A stretch of 64,000 nucleotides of DNA, from positions 14,837,647 to 14,901,646 of the forward strand of contig NW_024737042.1 of NCBI RefSeq assembly GCF_018991925.1, read 5' to 3'. Below the pieces are notes generated by a model. It had not been told where the DNA came from. It did not search any database and saw nothing but the letters and a program-made list of their open reading frames with translations. The stretch is from Homarus americanus. Taxonomy: Eukaryota; Arthropoda; Malacostraca; Decapoda; Nephropidae. The translations under genes were made by a program, and so were the position numbers. Position 1 is the first letter of the stretch; the number at the start of each line of letters is the position of its first letter. Shown one piece after another: positions 22,337-32,761 of this stretch.

Positions 22337-25300
22337 CAGTAGACTCGCATATTTATGCGGGGGTAGGGTTCCTGGGACTTCGCCTAAAGCCGAAAAATGC
22401 GTAAAGTCAGAAACACTCCTAAAAATCCCCTAAATCGCCTTTACTGTAATGTGATATAGGTGATTAATTTTTATCTTTTGTGCAAAATATATGATGTCTA
22501 GATTCAAATTATTTGCTGTCTTGCAAGGATTCTAGCAATGCAAATTATATTCTAACTTTAGTCTGTGATATTATATAAGATAAAAACTTTAAGCCTAAAA
22601 ACCACCAAACCCTGGCTGGGAAGTTGGGGGGGGGGGAGGGATGAGGTGACACGTTTTTTGACAGTTGGCGCCGAAGGTCTAGTGCGTGTTTATTTATCTG
22701 TCCTTAAGAGTGACTTTAAGTTTTTCTCTTATAAAATGTCACAGAACTGACCTGGGAGAATATAATTTACATTGTCGGGATTCTTGTAAGATAATGATCA
22801 ATTTGAATATAAACATGCTATAGTTTGCACTGGACAAAAATTTTAGTAATCATTTAGTACATTTTTTCGAGTACATGTACCATACAGCTTTGCCCTTAGG
22901 ATTGTGTGTGCATGTAAATGAGTAAAAATAAATGAAGAAAGTTACATATACCGAGCCAAAAATATTAGTTGAAAAACTTTATGTAGACAGATCTGTGTTG
23001 TTGTTTTGAGATTATTCATCCCCTTCCAATGTCACCGTGGAGGGTCATCAAGGTCTGGTAATGCTGCAGGGGAGGATGTGGGCAGCTGAAGGTCACTGTG
23101 AGAAGTTGAGGGTGTTGGCTAATCTGCTGACGATGTTGATGCTGAGGTTTTCTTAAAGAACATGGTGATGGGAAGCTGTCGTTGTTGTTTCTTAAGCTGC
23201 TGGAACATATTCTTATACTGAGCCATAAAGCTTGTAAGACCTCGTGAGAAGTTGATGCTGCGCTCCATAGAGGGGTCATACTCAGACACTAAGTTTTCAA
23301 GTGCTCGGCCACTTCAAACACTACACTAAACTTGTGTATATCCCAACATGCTGGCTCTTCTTGTTCTTCATCATCACCACCGCTGTCTTCTTCGTCCTCT
23401 CTCACTATGTCCTCCAACTCAGCATCAGCCGGAGTTTCCCTGTGCCCTTCAATTAACTCCTCGATCTCCTGCTCAACCATGTCTTCAAACCCATCTCCGC
23501 CTACAGCCCTGGCCACTGTCATGATGTGCTTAACTTCAGAGTCGATCGTAAGGAATCCTTTGAAGTCATGTACACAGTCACTCCACAGTGCCCGCCAACA
23601 CGAATTAACCGATTGGTTTCGGTGCACCCAATTAGCAATGCTGAATTCCTTCCAGCGTGCCATAACACTGTTGTTAGTGCCATCTTCCATGGTGTTGCGA
23701 ATGCGAACGAAGGTGAGGCGTGTGTACGCTGCCTTAAAGCACTGAATCACGCCCTGGTCAATGGTGGATGGAGGTGGTGTTGGGTGGCAGGAACACTACC
23801 TCGACGTCATCGTGAGCGAATTTTATGGCATCCGGGCGGCCTGGTGCGTTGTCAACGACCAGCAACATCTTGAAAGGCAGGCCCAGCTTCTCTAAGTAGC
23901 TCTTTGCCTCGGGGATAAAGCATTTGTGGAACCACTCAAGGAAAAGCATTGCTGTCACCCAGGCTTTCTTGTTTGACTGCCAGTAGACAGGGAGGAGATT
24001 CTTATTTTTTCCCTTCAAAGCATGAGGGTTGGCAGACCTATAAATCATGCCTAGCTTTATCATATGCCCTGCTGCGTTGCCACATATTAGGACAGTGACG
24101 CGGTCTTTTGCAGCCTTGAACCTGGGGGCCTGCTTCTCAGACTTGGAAATGTAGGTTCTGGTTGGCATTTTCTTCCCAAACAAACCTGGTTTGTCAGCGT
24201 TGAAGACCTGCCCTGGAAGATATCTATTTTCCTCAATCAATTTCCTGAATTTGTCTGGGAACACCCGTGCATCTGCCTCGTCCGCCGATGCCAATTCGCC
24301 AGTGATTCTAATATTATTCAGGTTGAAATGCTTTCTGAAACTGTTGAGCCAACCTGCACTGGCTTTAAATTTTTTTCTCATTGCTGGTGGATGCTTTGCC
24401 CTGAGGAACCTCAGATTTAAACTGGTCATAAAGACTTAGTGCCTTCTCCCTGAGCATGTTGCCGTCGATGGGGACATGTTTCTGGTTCATATCCTCTACC
24501 TAGATGTTTAATGCCTTCTCCACCTTCACTAGAGTTACATCTCTAGACACCTTAGCAGTAAATGAGGCTCTTGTAGACACGGTTTCACCAATTTCCTTCT
24601 CCCGAATCTTAATGAACCTCACGCTTGATTCATTGTGTCCGTACCTCCGTGCCACAGCAGCGACCGACATCCCTCCCTTTATTAAGTCTAAAACGGCTAC
24701 TTTTTCTTCCAAGGCCATCATGGAGTGTTGTTTCTTTGCTGGGGGACCAGAGGTAGAGGTTGGCTTGTGGTTGAGCATTATGAATGAGTATGAGAGGTTT
24801 AAGTGCACTAAATTGACACTGTTACGTTTTAAATGCAGGAAAGTGGTTTTCTTACCGTAGAACTCGGATACCTTCACACTGGTTACTCACCCAGGAGATT
24901 ATGGTGTATCACTACGTAGAATTTCACTCTGCTTCCGGCATTCAATGCGTTGTGTACTTGATAAATGATAATTTAATGAATTCCATTAATTTCCAACATC
25001 CATCAAAGTTATTGGTTATACTTTGTCATAACCAAATAGTCATTACCTTTGGTAATAATAATAATAGAGGGATCACAGATACGGCCTGATCATTGCACTT
25101 ACGTTTATTTGGCACAATTCCATACACTGGACTTATAATTTGCATGGATAGGTCAGTCACTCACATTCACGCCACAGTACCGTAAGTTATAAGGGAGAGT
25201 TTGTCAACCTGGAGAATTAATTGTTTAGATCTATTAGGCCGGCCTGGAGTGCAAACAGGCCCTCACCATTGATCACTTCCTTTACAGGATGTGTTTACTT

Positions 25301-25772
25301 GTCGCTGGACTTAACAACAATCTCGGGGATTTGCACACACAGACTCGTAGCACTGGTAGGACTGTATGGCCCCTGTTCTAAATCTGCGGAGCAGGAGGTC
25401 TTCTCTAACCCAAGGTCTAAAGCCCACTGGCTAAAATGTGGTTTTGAGGTGTGAAATGACCCTTATCGGCTGGCCGGGTACCTTATCTCTACTTAAACAA
25501 ACATTTGGGATGGGTTGTGCGGGAGGCCCAGCGCAACCCATGACAGACACACACATGAGAGGCAGGTGTTACTCCGACAATACCCACGCGGCAACTGAAG
25601 ACAGAGAGGTGGGATGGCGGGGATGGAGCTTTTGCGGGCTAGCGTTTGGCACGCTTACGACCCATTTTTAAAATTTTGAGTTTGAAATTGGAAATTGTAA
25701 CTTAACCCCCGTGGTAATCCCCATATAGTTGAAACCGCGTAAGAAAATTACTTTAAAGTTGCGAGTCTACTG
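22337..25772 (-). mobile_element. 3.4-kb Tigger-type transposon
   Basis: Ends CAGTAGACTCGCATATTTAT and GCGAGTCTACTG with TA on both sides (22335-22336, 25773-25774). It contains a module arm and G-rich spacer near the left end (22460-22830) and a frameshifted transposase on the minus strand. It is a full-length but inactive autonomous copy in WASHC1 intron 3. Confidence 0.92.
23032..24778 (-). pseudogene. Tigger transposase (HTH-CENPB-DDE), frameshifted
   Basis: Read 24778 to 23032. It begins MLNHKPTSTSGPPAKKQHSM. A pogo-type HTH follows (LEEKVAVLDLIKGGMSVAAV), then a CENP-B-like helix region (ASAGWLNSFRKHFNLNNIRI). The catalytic core has VFNADKPGLFGKKM (first Asp, with Lys where Glu is usual), LLVVDNAPGRPD (second Asp) and, after a frame change near 23758, the third-Asp region. 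The C terminus is acidic and ends with QRQLPITMFFKK, a PIP-box motif (23155-23178). At least three frame changes or stops (about 24500, 23758, 23280) break it. Confidence 0.88.
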
Positions 25773-25781
25773 TATACTGTA

Positions 25782-26988
25782 CGAGGTCTGAGAGTGAAGT
25801 TGACAAACTCAGTTGTGTTGTCGATCTTAAGTGAATCGGACGTGTGCAGTGACAGCTAATGTTTTAAAACAAAGAACAAACATCAAGTTTTTCGTGAAAC
25901 TGGGGAAAACTGGGCCTGAAATTCAGGATATGTTAACCCAAGTTTATGGGGATAAGGAATTAAAGAAAACATCAGTTTACAACTGGATCAAATGACTTTC
26001 TGAGGGAAGAGAATACGTGACAGACGATGACAGAAGGACAACCAACAACAAGCAAGACTGAGGAAAACATTGAAAAAATTAGGAAAGTCTTGTGAGCTAA
26101 CAGGCAATTGATGGTGAGCAGCATTGTAGATTAGGTGCAGATTGACAGGGAAACAGTGAGAAAGGTTTTGATTGAAGATTTAAAGATGAGAAAGTTTGTG
26201 TGAAAATGGTGCCGAAAAATCTCAGTGATAAATTGAAAAAAATATATATAGATACAGTATATATGAATTTTGCTCAGACCTTTTGGAAAGAGAAGAAGCT
26301 GGAGATGACCTGCTTCACAGAGTCATTTCTGGTGATGAGTCATGGGTCTTTCAGTACGACCATGAAACGAAACGCCAGAGCGCTCAGTGGAAAACTGTAA
26401 ACTTGCCGCGCCCCAAAAAGTGTCGCATGTCAAAGTCGAAAGTAAACACAATGTTCCTCACTTTTTTTTTATTCTAAGGGTGTAGTTCACAAAGAATTTG
26501 TTCCCCCAGTGTTGGGTGTGAACCAGTTTTACTATCTCGACTTGCTTAAAAGACTCAGAGAAAAGGTTAGACGAAAACGCCCTGAACTTTTCGCTGGAAA
26601 TAAGTGGATCTTGCATCATGACAATGCCCCAGCACACACGGCATTGATTGTGCAGGAGTTTTTGGCTGCGGAACAAATTACCTTACTGGAACATCCTCCT
26701 TATTCACCTGAACTGGCCCTGTGTGACTTTTCTATTTCCTTTGCTGAAGAAACACATCAACGGGATGCATTTTCAAGACGTGGATGACATTCAGAGTAGC
26801 ACAATGGTAGCAATAAAAGCTATTCCAGAAAGTGGGGTCCAAAAATTTTTCCAGGGGTGAAAGAAATGCTGGCATTTGTGTATAGCATCACAAGGAGAGT
26901 ACTTTGAAGGGAACCACAGTGTCGATCTTCGGTAAGGTACGTGCCGGTGCCTGTGGCATGAGTTGGCGAACTTAATTGTCAGACCTCG
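25782..26988 (+). mobile_element. mariner element with inactive transposase
   Basis: TIRs begin CGAGGTCTGAGAGTGAAGTT (left) and CGAGGTCTGACAATTAAGTT (right, complemented), flanked by TA. Size is 1207 bp. Transposase remnants from 25900 to 26870 include KQRTNIKFFVKLGKTGPEIQ, SGDESWVFQYDHETKRQSAQ (first Asp), WILHHDNAPAHTALIVQEFL (second Asp) and PPYSPELALCDF (third Asp), a mariner D,D34D arrangement. Frame changes and stops in several places inactivate it. It begins only 9 bp after the Tigger element ends. Confidence 0.93.
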
Positions 26989-27063
26989 TATATGAATGAT
27001 CAAACTAACGTTGGACAATGAAGGCCGTAAATAAGTATCAAAGAATAGATTGATTGTCTAAAT

Positions 27064-27160
27064 CAGGTATGGGCAACCCGCGCCCCATGGGCTGCCTGTG
27101 GCCCAGATCATGTGTTTGTGCGGCCCGTGCAGTAATTGAGAATTTCTATTTAATTTGGCT
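27064..27160 (+). mobile_element. Possible hAT MITE left end
   Basis: CAGGTATGGGCAACCCGCGC followed by GGCCC motifs resembles hAT termini such as the CAGGGGTGTCAAAC end in this window. No right terminus or target duplication was found, so it may be a truncated copy. The following 27160-27674 shows nothing recognisable. Confidence 0.35.
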
Positions 27161-27932
27161 TGCAGTTCAGGTAGATGCAACCAGTTTATGGTGAGTAAAG
27201 CAATATTTATTAAAAGAATAATCTTCGCACACAATTCATTGCTGTTTCATCACCTAAGAGTAAGTAACTACGAAAATGTAACAGTGAAATGAGTTTATGG
27301 GCCAAGTTCGGCATGGTCTGTTTGATGTATGAGCTGCCATGTGGCAGTGGGTCACTTGGGAATTAACTAAAGTTGGCTAAGTCCATGTGGGGTCACAGGC
27401 AGTGGTCACACAGGGTTTAACTAATTACGTACAGTACTTACAGAATAACTAAAAAACACCAAAATCGCACCTCAGAAACCTATACTGTAGTTGGCGAGTA
27501 GCATTGAAATAATGCAATTGTTAGGGTGCGAGACGTCTGAGCCAGAACTGGTGCTCAGCGCCCGTTGGGATCGATACCGTGTTGCCAAACCGGCACCCCC
27601 CCTTCCTCTATTACAAAGAACCCGTCCAAAACCCAGCAAAATTATACACAAGTGAAAAAGTTGCGAATTGAATGCAGTAAGATCTCATATTTTGCGCGTT
27701 TTCATTTTGCGTTTTTGATATTCGCGAGCACTACCTAATGTAATCAAGTGTCATATCGTAAGTTTCGCGAGATCCAGCCAGCTGAACACTATAATATTTT
27801 ATGTTGCAGCATAAGTATGGTTTTTGGTTGGAATAATGTGGAACCATCTTTGGAATGATGCGAATAAGGTACAAAAACTGAAGAAAAAAATCGGCAAATA
27901 ATCTAACACAAACATTCGGAAATTTTTTGATA

Positions 27933-28523
27933 CAGTATAGTTTCGATTTACGCAGATTTCCTTTACGCGGTTGGTCATTTACGTGGCACCTGGTTAGACC
28001 GGCAATTATTAGTTACGCGGTACATTCCATCATTTACAAGGGAAGCGGCGCGGGCAGGGTGCGCACTAGGTTGCCCAGTCAACAAAACATTACCAAGTTC
28101 TTCACCCACCACAGCCAGCCCAAGTCAGTGATAGTGAGGATATGGACTTTGAGGGGTTTGACAAAGAGGCCCTGCAAGCCTCTGTGGTGGATAGTGATAC
28201 AGGTGAGGGCCAATAATCTGCCCTCTGCCTCGGAACCAACCCCCCATCCTCGTGTGCCCAGCCATCTCTTCTACTAACGTAAGTGTTTAAAAACCTAATA
28301 TTATTGATATTTCTCTTAAATATTAATTGTGTGTGCATACCATCATAAAATTAAGATGTTATTTTTACTACAACGTACGTATTGTGTCGGAAAAAGGGTA
28401 GTCTGGGGGTCGGCCCGGTCTCTATTTCAATTAATCCCATATATTCTGTTTTTCGTTTACGCATTTCTCGTTTTACGCGGACCTCCACTGGTTTAATTGA
28501 CCTCGTAAACCGAGACTATACTG
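27933..28523 (+). mobile_element. Tigger MITE retaining transposase C terminus
   Basis: TIRs CAGTATAGTTTCGATTTACG and TAAACCGAGACTATACTG, with TA on both sides. From 28068 it encodes the end of a Tigger transposase in two frames: SQQNITKFFTHHSQP (PIP box 28080-28103), then DMDFEGFDKEAL and a stop after GEGQ near 28215. The intact transposase at 47295-49169 ends the same way (SITEFFARNPSQP, DGDFEGFISESL, EGQ), so this is an internal-deletion derivative of that lineage. Confidence 0.85.
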
Positions 28524-28604
28524 TAATGTAAAAATGTACTGTATACAATACAGTACAGTATTTTATAGTTTTATAGTTCTGTATACAATATACTATAAAA
28601 TAAG

Positions 28605-29013
28605 AAAAATGAAGAACATAAGAATGGAGGAAACTGCAGCGCATACTGGGCAGTCCCATTTACACCCAACCCCTATTGCTCATAATTATAAGCATCCAAC
28701 CTATGTTTGAAGCTATCCAGCATATTCGAGTTAATGATGATATTTGGTAACTTGTTCCATTCATCCAGTACTCTTTCCAAACCAATGTTTACCTATTTCG
28801 CGCCTTAATCTAAATTTGTCTAATTTAAAACCATTGTTACGAGTTCGCTCCTGGTTGCTTTAACCTGTCTCTATACTCAAGGTTCCTAATGCCCAGGATT
28901 AGTCTTGTCATTCTCCTCTGAATTCTTTCCGAGGATTCTAAATCCATTCTGTAATGCGGTGACCAGAATTGAACTGCGTATTCCAAGTGAGGTCGCACAA
29001 GCGCAAGATATAT
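28605..29013 (-). mobile_element. Non-LTR retrotransposon RT C-terminal fragment
   Basis: The minus strand, across frameshifts, reads IYLALVRPHLEYAVQFWSPH, IQRRMTRLILGIRNLEYRDR, then VLDEWNKLPNIIINSNMLDS and FKHRLDAYN followed by a stop. This is the typical C-terminal end of CR1/Jockey-group reverse transcriptases, where 5'-truncated copies end. About 400 bp survive. Confidence 0.85.
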
Positions 29014-29488
29014 AGTCTTAAGGTGACCTCGCTAGTCTTGTAACATGGGTGTGTATGTATTGGAAGTGCACATCTGTATTGAGGTAGTGAGCTGTAACTG
29101 ACCAGTTGCACCCTCCCTCCCCCTGTTTGACGTCAGGGCATATAGGCAGCAGCCACACACTTCTCTTGAGTCAGTTTCGTGACTGCCTGGATGAACTGTG
29201 TTGCCTTTATACAGTAAATAAATATACTGTAATTATAATAAGTAAAATAAATAAATATTAGGTTGCCATTTGGCAATCATTTCACGGGACACGAGACAGA
29301 ACAGATGGCCATCGTCTTGAATGACGTCACAGCCCTCATACCAGTTATTCCTGCGCCATCCTACCGACCTCCTGGACTATTATTGTGTGCTTTTTTTGGT
29401 GGTGCTACCATCTGTCGAGTCAAGATAATGGCCTCTACCATTACTGGGGGTCCTACTGGTACTGGTGGGGTGGGACAGACCCACCTAA

Positions 29489-29710
29489 GTGCCAAATAAG
29501 GAAACGGAGAAGCGGGACTATTGTAAGGGAGTTAAGTTTGCCAAGTACTCGATGCAGGATAAGCAGCGTGTGATTAATTTACTTGAGGAAGGCCTAAAAA
29601 CTAGTGAGATAAGAAAGATTACTGGTTTTCCAGAAAGCGCAATCAGGTCAATAAAGGCAGAATTTGTATCATTTGGAGGTTATAAATGGGAAAATCAGAG
29701 ATTGATGTAG
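29489..29710 (+). pseudogene. HTH fragment of pogo-like element A
   Basis: 73 aa including VKFAKYSMQDKQRVINLLEE and ITGFPESAIRSIKAEF, a helix-turn-helix resembling pogo N-terminal DNA-binding domains. The inverted copy in element B (about 35400-35530) encodes VKFAKYSWQDKQRV. No catalytic domain follows, so it is a remnant. Confidence 0.6.
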
Positions 29711-29884
29711 AGTGGCCAGTCTATATTGTTGTTTTCCCATTAGTTTATTTTCCAGTTTATATTACTTGAGAAATACACTACAAGATCTTACTGTACATAC
29801 AAAATGGGTGATTTTTTTTCAATATACAACTGATACAGACAAAAAATAGATCCATTATGACAAAATACTAACACATAAGTGATA

Positions 29885-30868
29885 CAGGTTCTCCTCGACT
29901 TCCGACCTACTCGACTTACACCACCCGGACATATGACCGCCGCAGTCGTATAAAATTTTTTTAAATTACATACGTATTTTCTAGTACCGAAACGTTTCCG
30001 TCCCGTACGACAGCGTGGCGTGGGCTGGGCCGCCTCGTGGTGTACGGCATCCACTCTGTAGCCCGCTCAGTTGGTGTTTGGCCGTCGTTGGTGTTAGTGA
30101 TCGCGCTGTGTACTGACAAAATTTTCGTTTCTAATTCCCTTTAAAATGACTGGCTAGCGTAAAAGTGAGAGTGCTGGTGGTGCTCAGAAGTAAAAGAGAC
30201 AGTCAATTACTTTTGAGATGAAAATGAAAATAATAATGCAATATGAAAATGGAAAAACGGAAGTAACCATTTCACGTGACCTAGGCTTCACTCACTCGAC
30301 AATATCAACAATTTTGAAGGACAAGGCAGAGGCATTTGCTACTATTAATAGGGGAATGCAAATGTTTGAAGAAATGGATAAAATTTTTTAGTGTTTTGCA
30401 AAAGTTGACTGACAGATCCAAGATGCACTTGCTTGCTACAGGGAGATTTACAATGAAAAGAAAAGGCAAACTGTGCAGTCTAATTTGGACATATATTTTA
30501 AGAAGTCCCTCACTGCTGTCTCTTCACTCCTTAAAGATGATCCAATACCTTCAACAAGCAAGTATGTTAGCCTGTCTGAAGAAAGTGAAATTGATGACCC
30601 ACCCAGCCCTGTCTTCTCCTCTGCTTCATCCAATTAATATAGTCTCCATGTTTAATTAAAAAATTATTGAGGCCCCGTGTGCATTCAGCTGACTACATTA
30701 AAGGTAAGTGCACATTAACACTTTATTCATTTTTCATTATTAATTAATTTTACTATACCGTATTTCATTTTAGATTTTCTATGTATTATTTTCGCATTTC
30801 GACACGACCAATTCAACTTACAACCTGGTCGTCAGTCCCTAACCCCGACTTAAGTCGAGGACTGACTG
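29885..30868 (+). mobile_element. Internally deleted Tigger element (HTH + PIP retained)
   Basis: Left end CAGGTTCTCCTCGACTTCCG; right end, complemented, CAGTCAGTCCTCGACTTAAG; TA on both sides. From 30147 the frame reads MTG with two early stops, then SITFEMKMKIIMQYENGKTE and STILKDKAEAF (HTH). It jumps to a C terminus: RQTVQSNLDIYFKKSLTAV (PIP box 30476-30499), then SEESEIDDPPSPVFSSASSN and a stop. The whole DDE core is missing. Confidence 0.85.
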
Positions 30869-31370
30869 TATATGGGGGCAGTCCTCGTCTAAGAGACATA
30901 ATCCTGAAGGTGCCTGGGAGTGCGTCTTGTCCTCACGGGCCTCCCGGCGGGTGGCGTGGATACTGTTGTGACGTCGGGGATGGCTTCAGGCGCAGCATTG
31001 GGCGTTGAGGGGTGGAGGTGGCGGCGATTCCTGATCGTCGTTCGTCCGCTGCCGTCCAGGCGGATCAAGTACTGTCTGGGGGCCGGTGACTCCTCCACCA
31101 CCCCAGACCGATCCCACTGCCCCGACTCCTGGTTCTGGATTCGTACCGCTGACCCGCTGCAAGTGGCGGGAGGTTTTGGGCGGTCAGGTTGAACCTCCGT
31201 GACATATTCTCACTGGTGTGCCCCATCGTGCGTTTCCTGTTCCTCAGCGACCTCCCCCAGTGCTTACTGACGTTGTAGTGCTGCCTGGCGGTGGGCACCA
31301 AGTCCCTCAGCTGTCACCCCGTCAAGAGCTGTGCCGGGGATGCGTTGGAGTCCTGCATTGGTGTGTTCAG

Positions 31371-32237
31371 TTACTGCATCAGGGCCCTCACGGCCTTGTC
31401 CGTGTCTAAGGAGCCCCCTGGACCCGTGTTGCCCCTCAGTAGTCTTTTGGCTGACTTCACTGCTGCCATGGCCCAGCTGTTGGACTGCGGGTAGTGCGCT
31501 GACAACACCCTGGGCGTCACACACCAGTCTTTGGAGAACTTCGACATTTCGGCGCTCATCAAGTTGGTCCCTCCGTCACACGACAGAACCTCAGGGATAC
31601 CAGACCATTTGAAAAGCCTCCTGAGGGTGGACGCCAGCTTGTCACTTGTGGCGCCATTCTGTAGGTGCTCCACCCAAAGCCATCCCGTGAACCTGTCTGC
31701 ATATGACAGGTACGTGTGCCTGTCCAGCTGGAACAGATCGGTTGCAACCTGCTCGAATGGGTACTCTGGTGGCAGCATGGATATCAGGGGCTCCGGGGAG
31801 GGGTGCCGCTCGCACACCTGGCACTCATGACTTTTCTGTTCTACCTCCGCGTCTATGCCGGGCCAGTACACCAACTGGCTGGCCCGCCGTAGCATGGAGT
31901 CTCGGCCCTGGTGTCCTGCGTGTAAGTTATTGAGCACTGCTTTTTTGGCTGAGGGAATCATGAGCCATAGGTGTCCTTCGTCATGGGTGAATGTGACCAG
32001 GTCTCCGTGGCATGACAGGTGCTGCCACATCTTGTAGAAGGGGCGGAGAGCGAGCGGTTCACCGTCCTTGCGGTCCTCCCAATGGCTGGCCAACACGCGG
32101 GCATGCAGCAGCCTGTATTCGTCGTCGCGCCCGGCCTCTTCCTCCACAAGACGCTGGTCCACGACGAATGCGTCTTCGCCCTTCATGGCACAAACCGTGG
32201 CGGCCGCTACTTGTAATGGCCCTTGTTTCACAAACAT
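31371..32237 (-). pseudogene. Integrase of degenerate Ty3 element, catalytic Glu lost
   Basis: 288 aa. The zinc-binding part shows LHAGHQGRDSMLRRASQLVY then HECQVCERH. The catalytic core shows VATDLFQLD (first Asp) and LSCDGGTNLMS (second Asp). In the third block, HYPQSNSWAMAAVKSAKRLL, the glutamate normally found in an N-x-x-A-E context is Met. The frame is open but the enzyme would be dead. The tail continues in other frames to 30889. Confidence 0.8.
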
Positions 32238-32761
32238 AAGACTTATATAAATGGGTTAATTACATTTGATTTATATACTGAGTCATCCCCTGTAACTTTC
32301 CACTGTGTATGAGGTGACGTGTTCAATGCACGTGATAAGGTGTGCCCAAGGGAAGCTGAGTCATACTATGTTGAGTAAAGGCATAAAGTAGCCGGCTCCT
32401 GGCCACCTAAAGCGGGCAGTGGCTTGATATCCTTGACTAGAGGAAGACGCTATTTGAGAGCTGCAATGGATGGCTCCGTCTTCCCTCGAGGGAGAGCGAC
32501 GCGTCTATTCCGTTCTCCCTCGATGGGTCACTACTCAGTCTCACTCACAAACTGATATCGAACGGACGTTGATTCACGTCTAGTTACATAGACGCCGTCC
32601 CTTTCTCACCACACTCATAAATAGTGGAACTTACGGTTGATCTACACTCAAGAATTATACAAATAATACTTTTTAATAAAAGAAGAAACTACAATTGGGT
32701 TTCATTACTAAAGCCCAATATATAATATAATATACATGAACCAACCTGGTTAACATTGGAA
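32238..32761. mobile_element. Insertion within the degenerate pol, possibly a solo LTR
   Basis: About 520 bp without retroviral-type coding separates the RNase H and integrase parts. GGGTTAATT near the left edge and AATTAACC near the right edge are inverted; the inside has a CATAAATAGTG TATA-like box and an AATAAA (32675). It could be a solo LTR of another element or a MITE. The boundaries are approximate. Confidence 0.35.

Larger units (their letters stand above)
27675..29793 (+). mobile_element. pogo-like element 'A', with later insertions
   Basis: It starts CAGTAAGATCTCATATTTTG and ends ACAAGATCTTACTG; the subterminal GCGAGCACTACCTAATGTAA is shared with the complement of element B's right end (42225-42333). 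It carries two later insertions: a MITE (27933-28523) and a non-LTR fragment (28605-29013). The right part (29390-29793) is an inverted match to 35202-35650. Confidence 0.7.

Noticed and set aside
32238..32761. Calling this a definite solo LTR
   Set aside because: The edges are not cleanly TG..CA and no target duplication was found.
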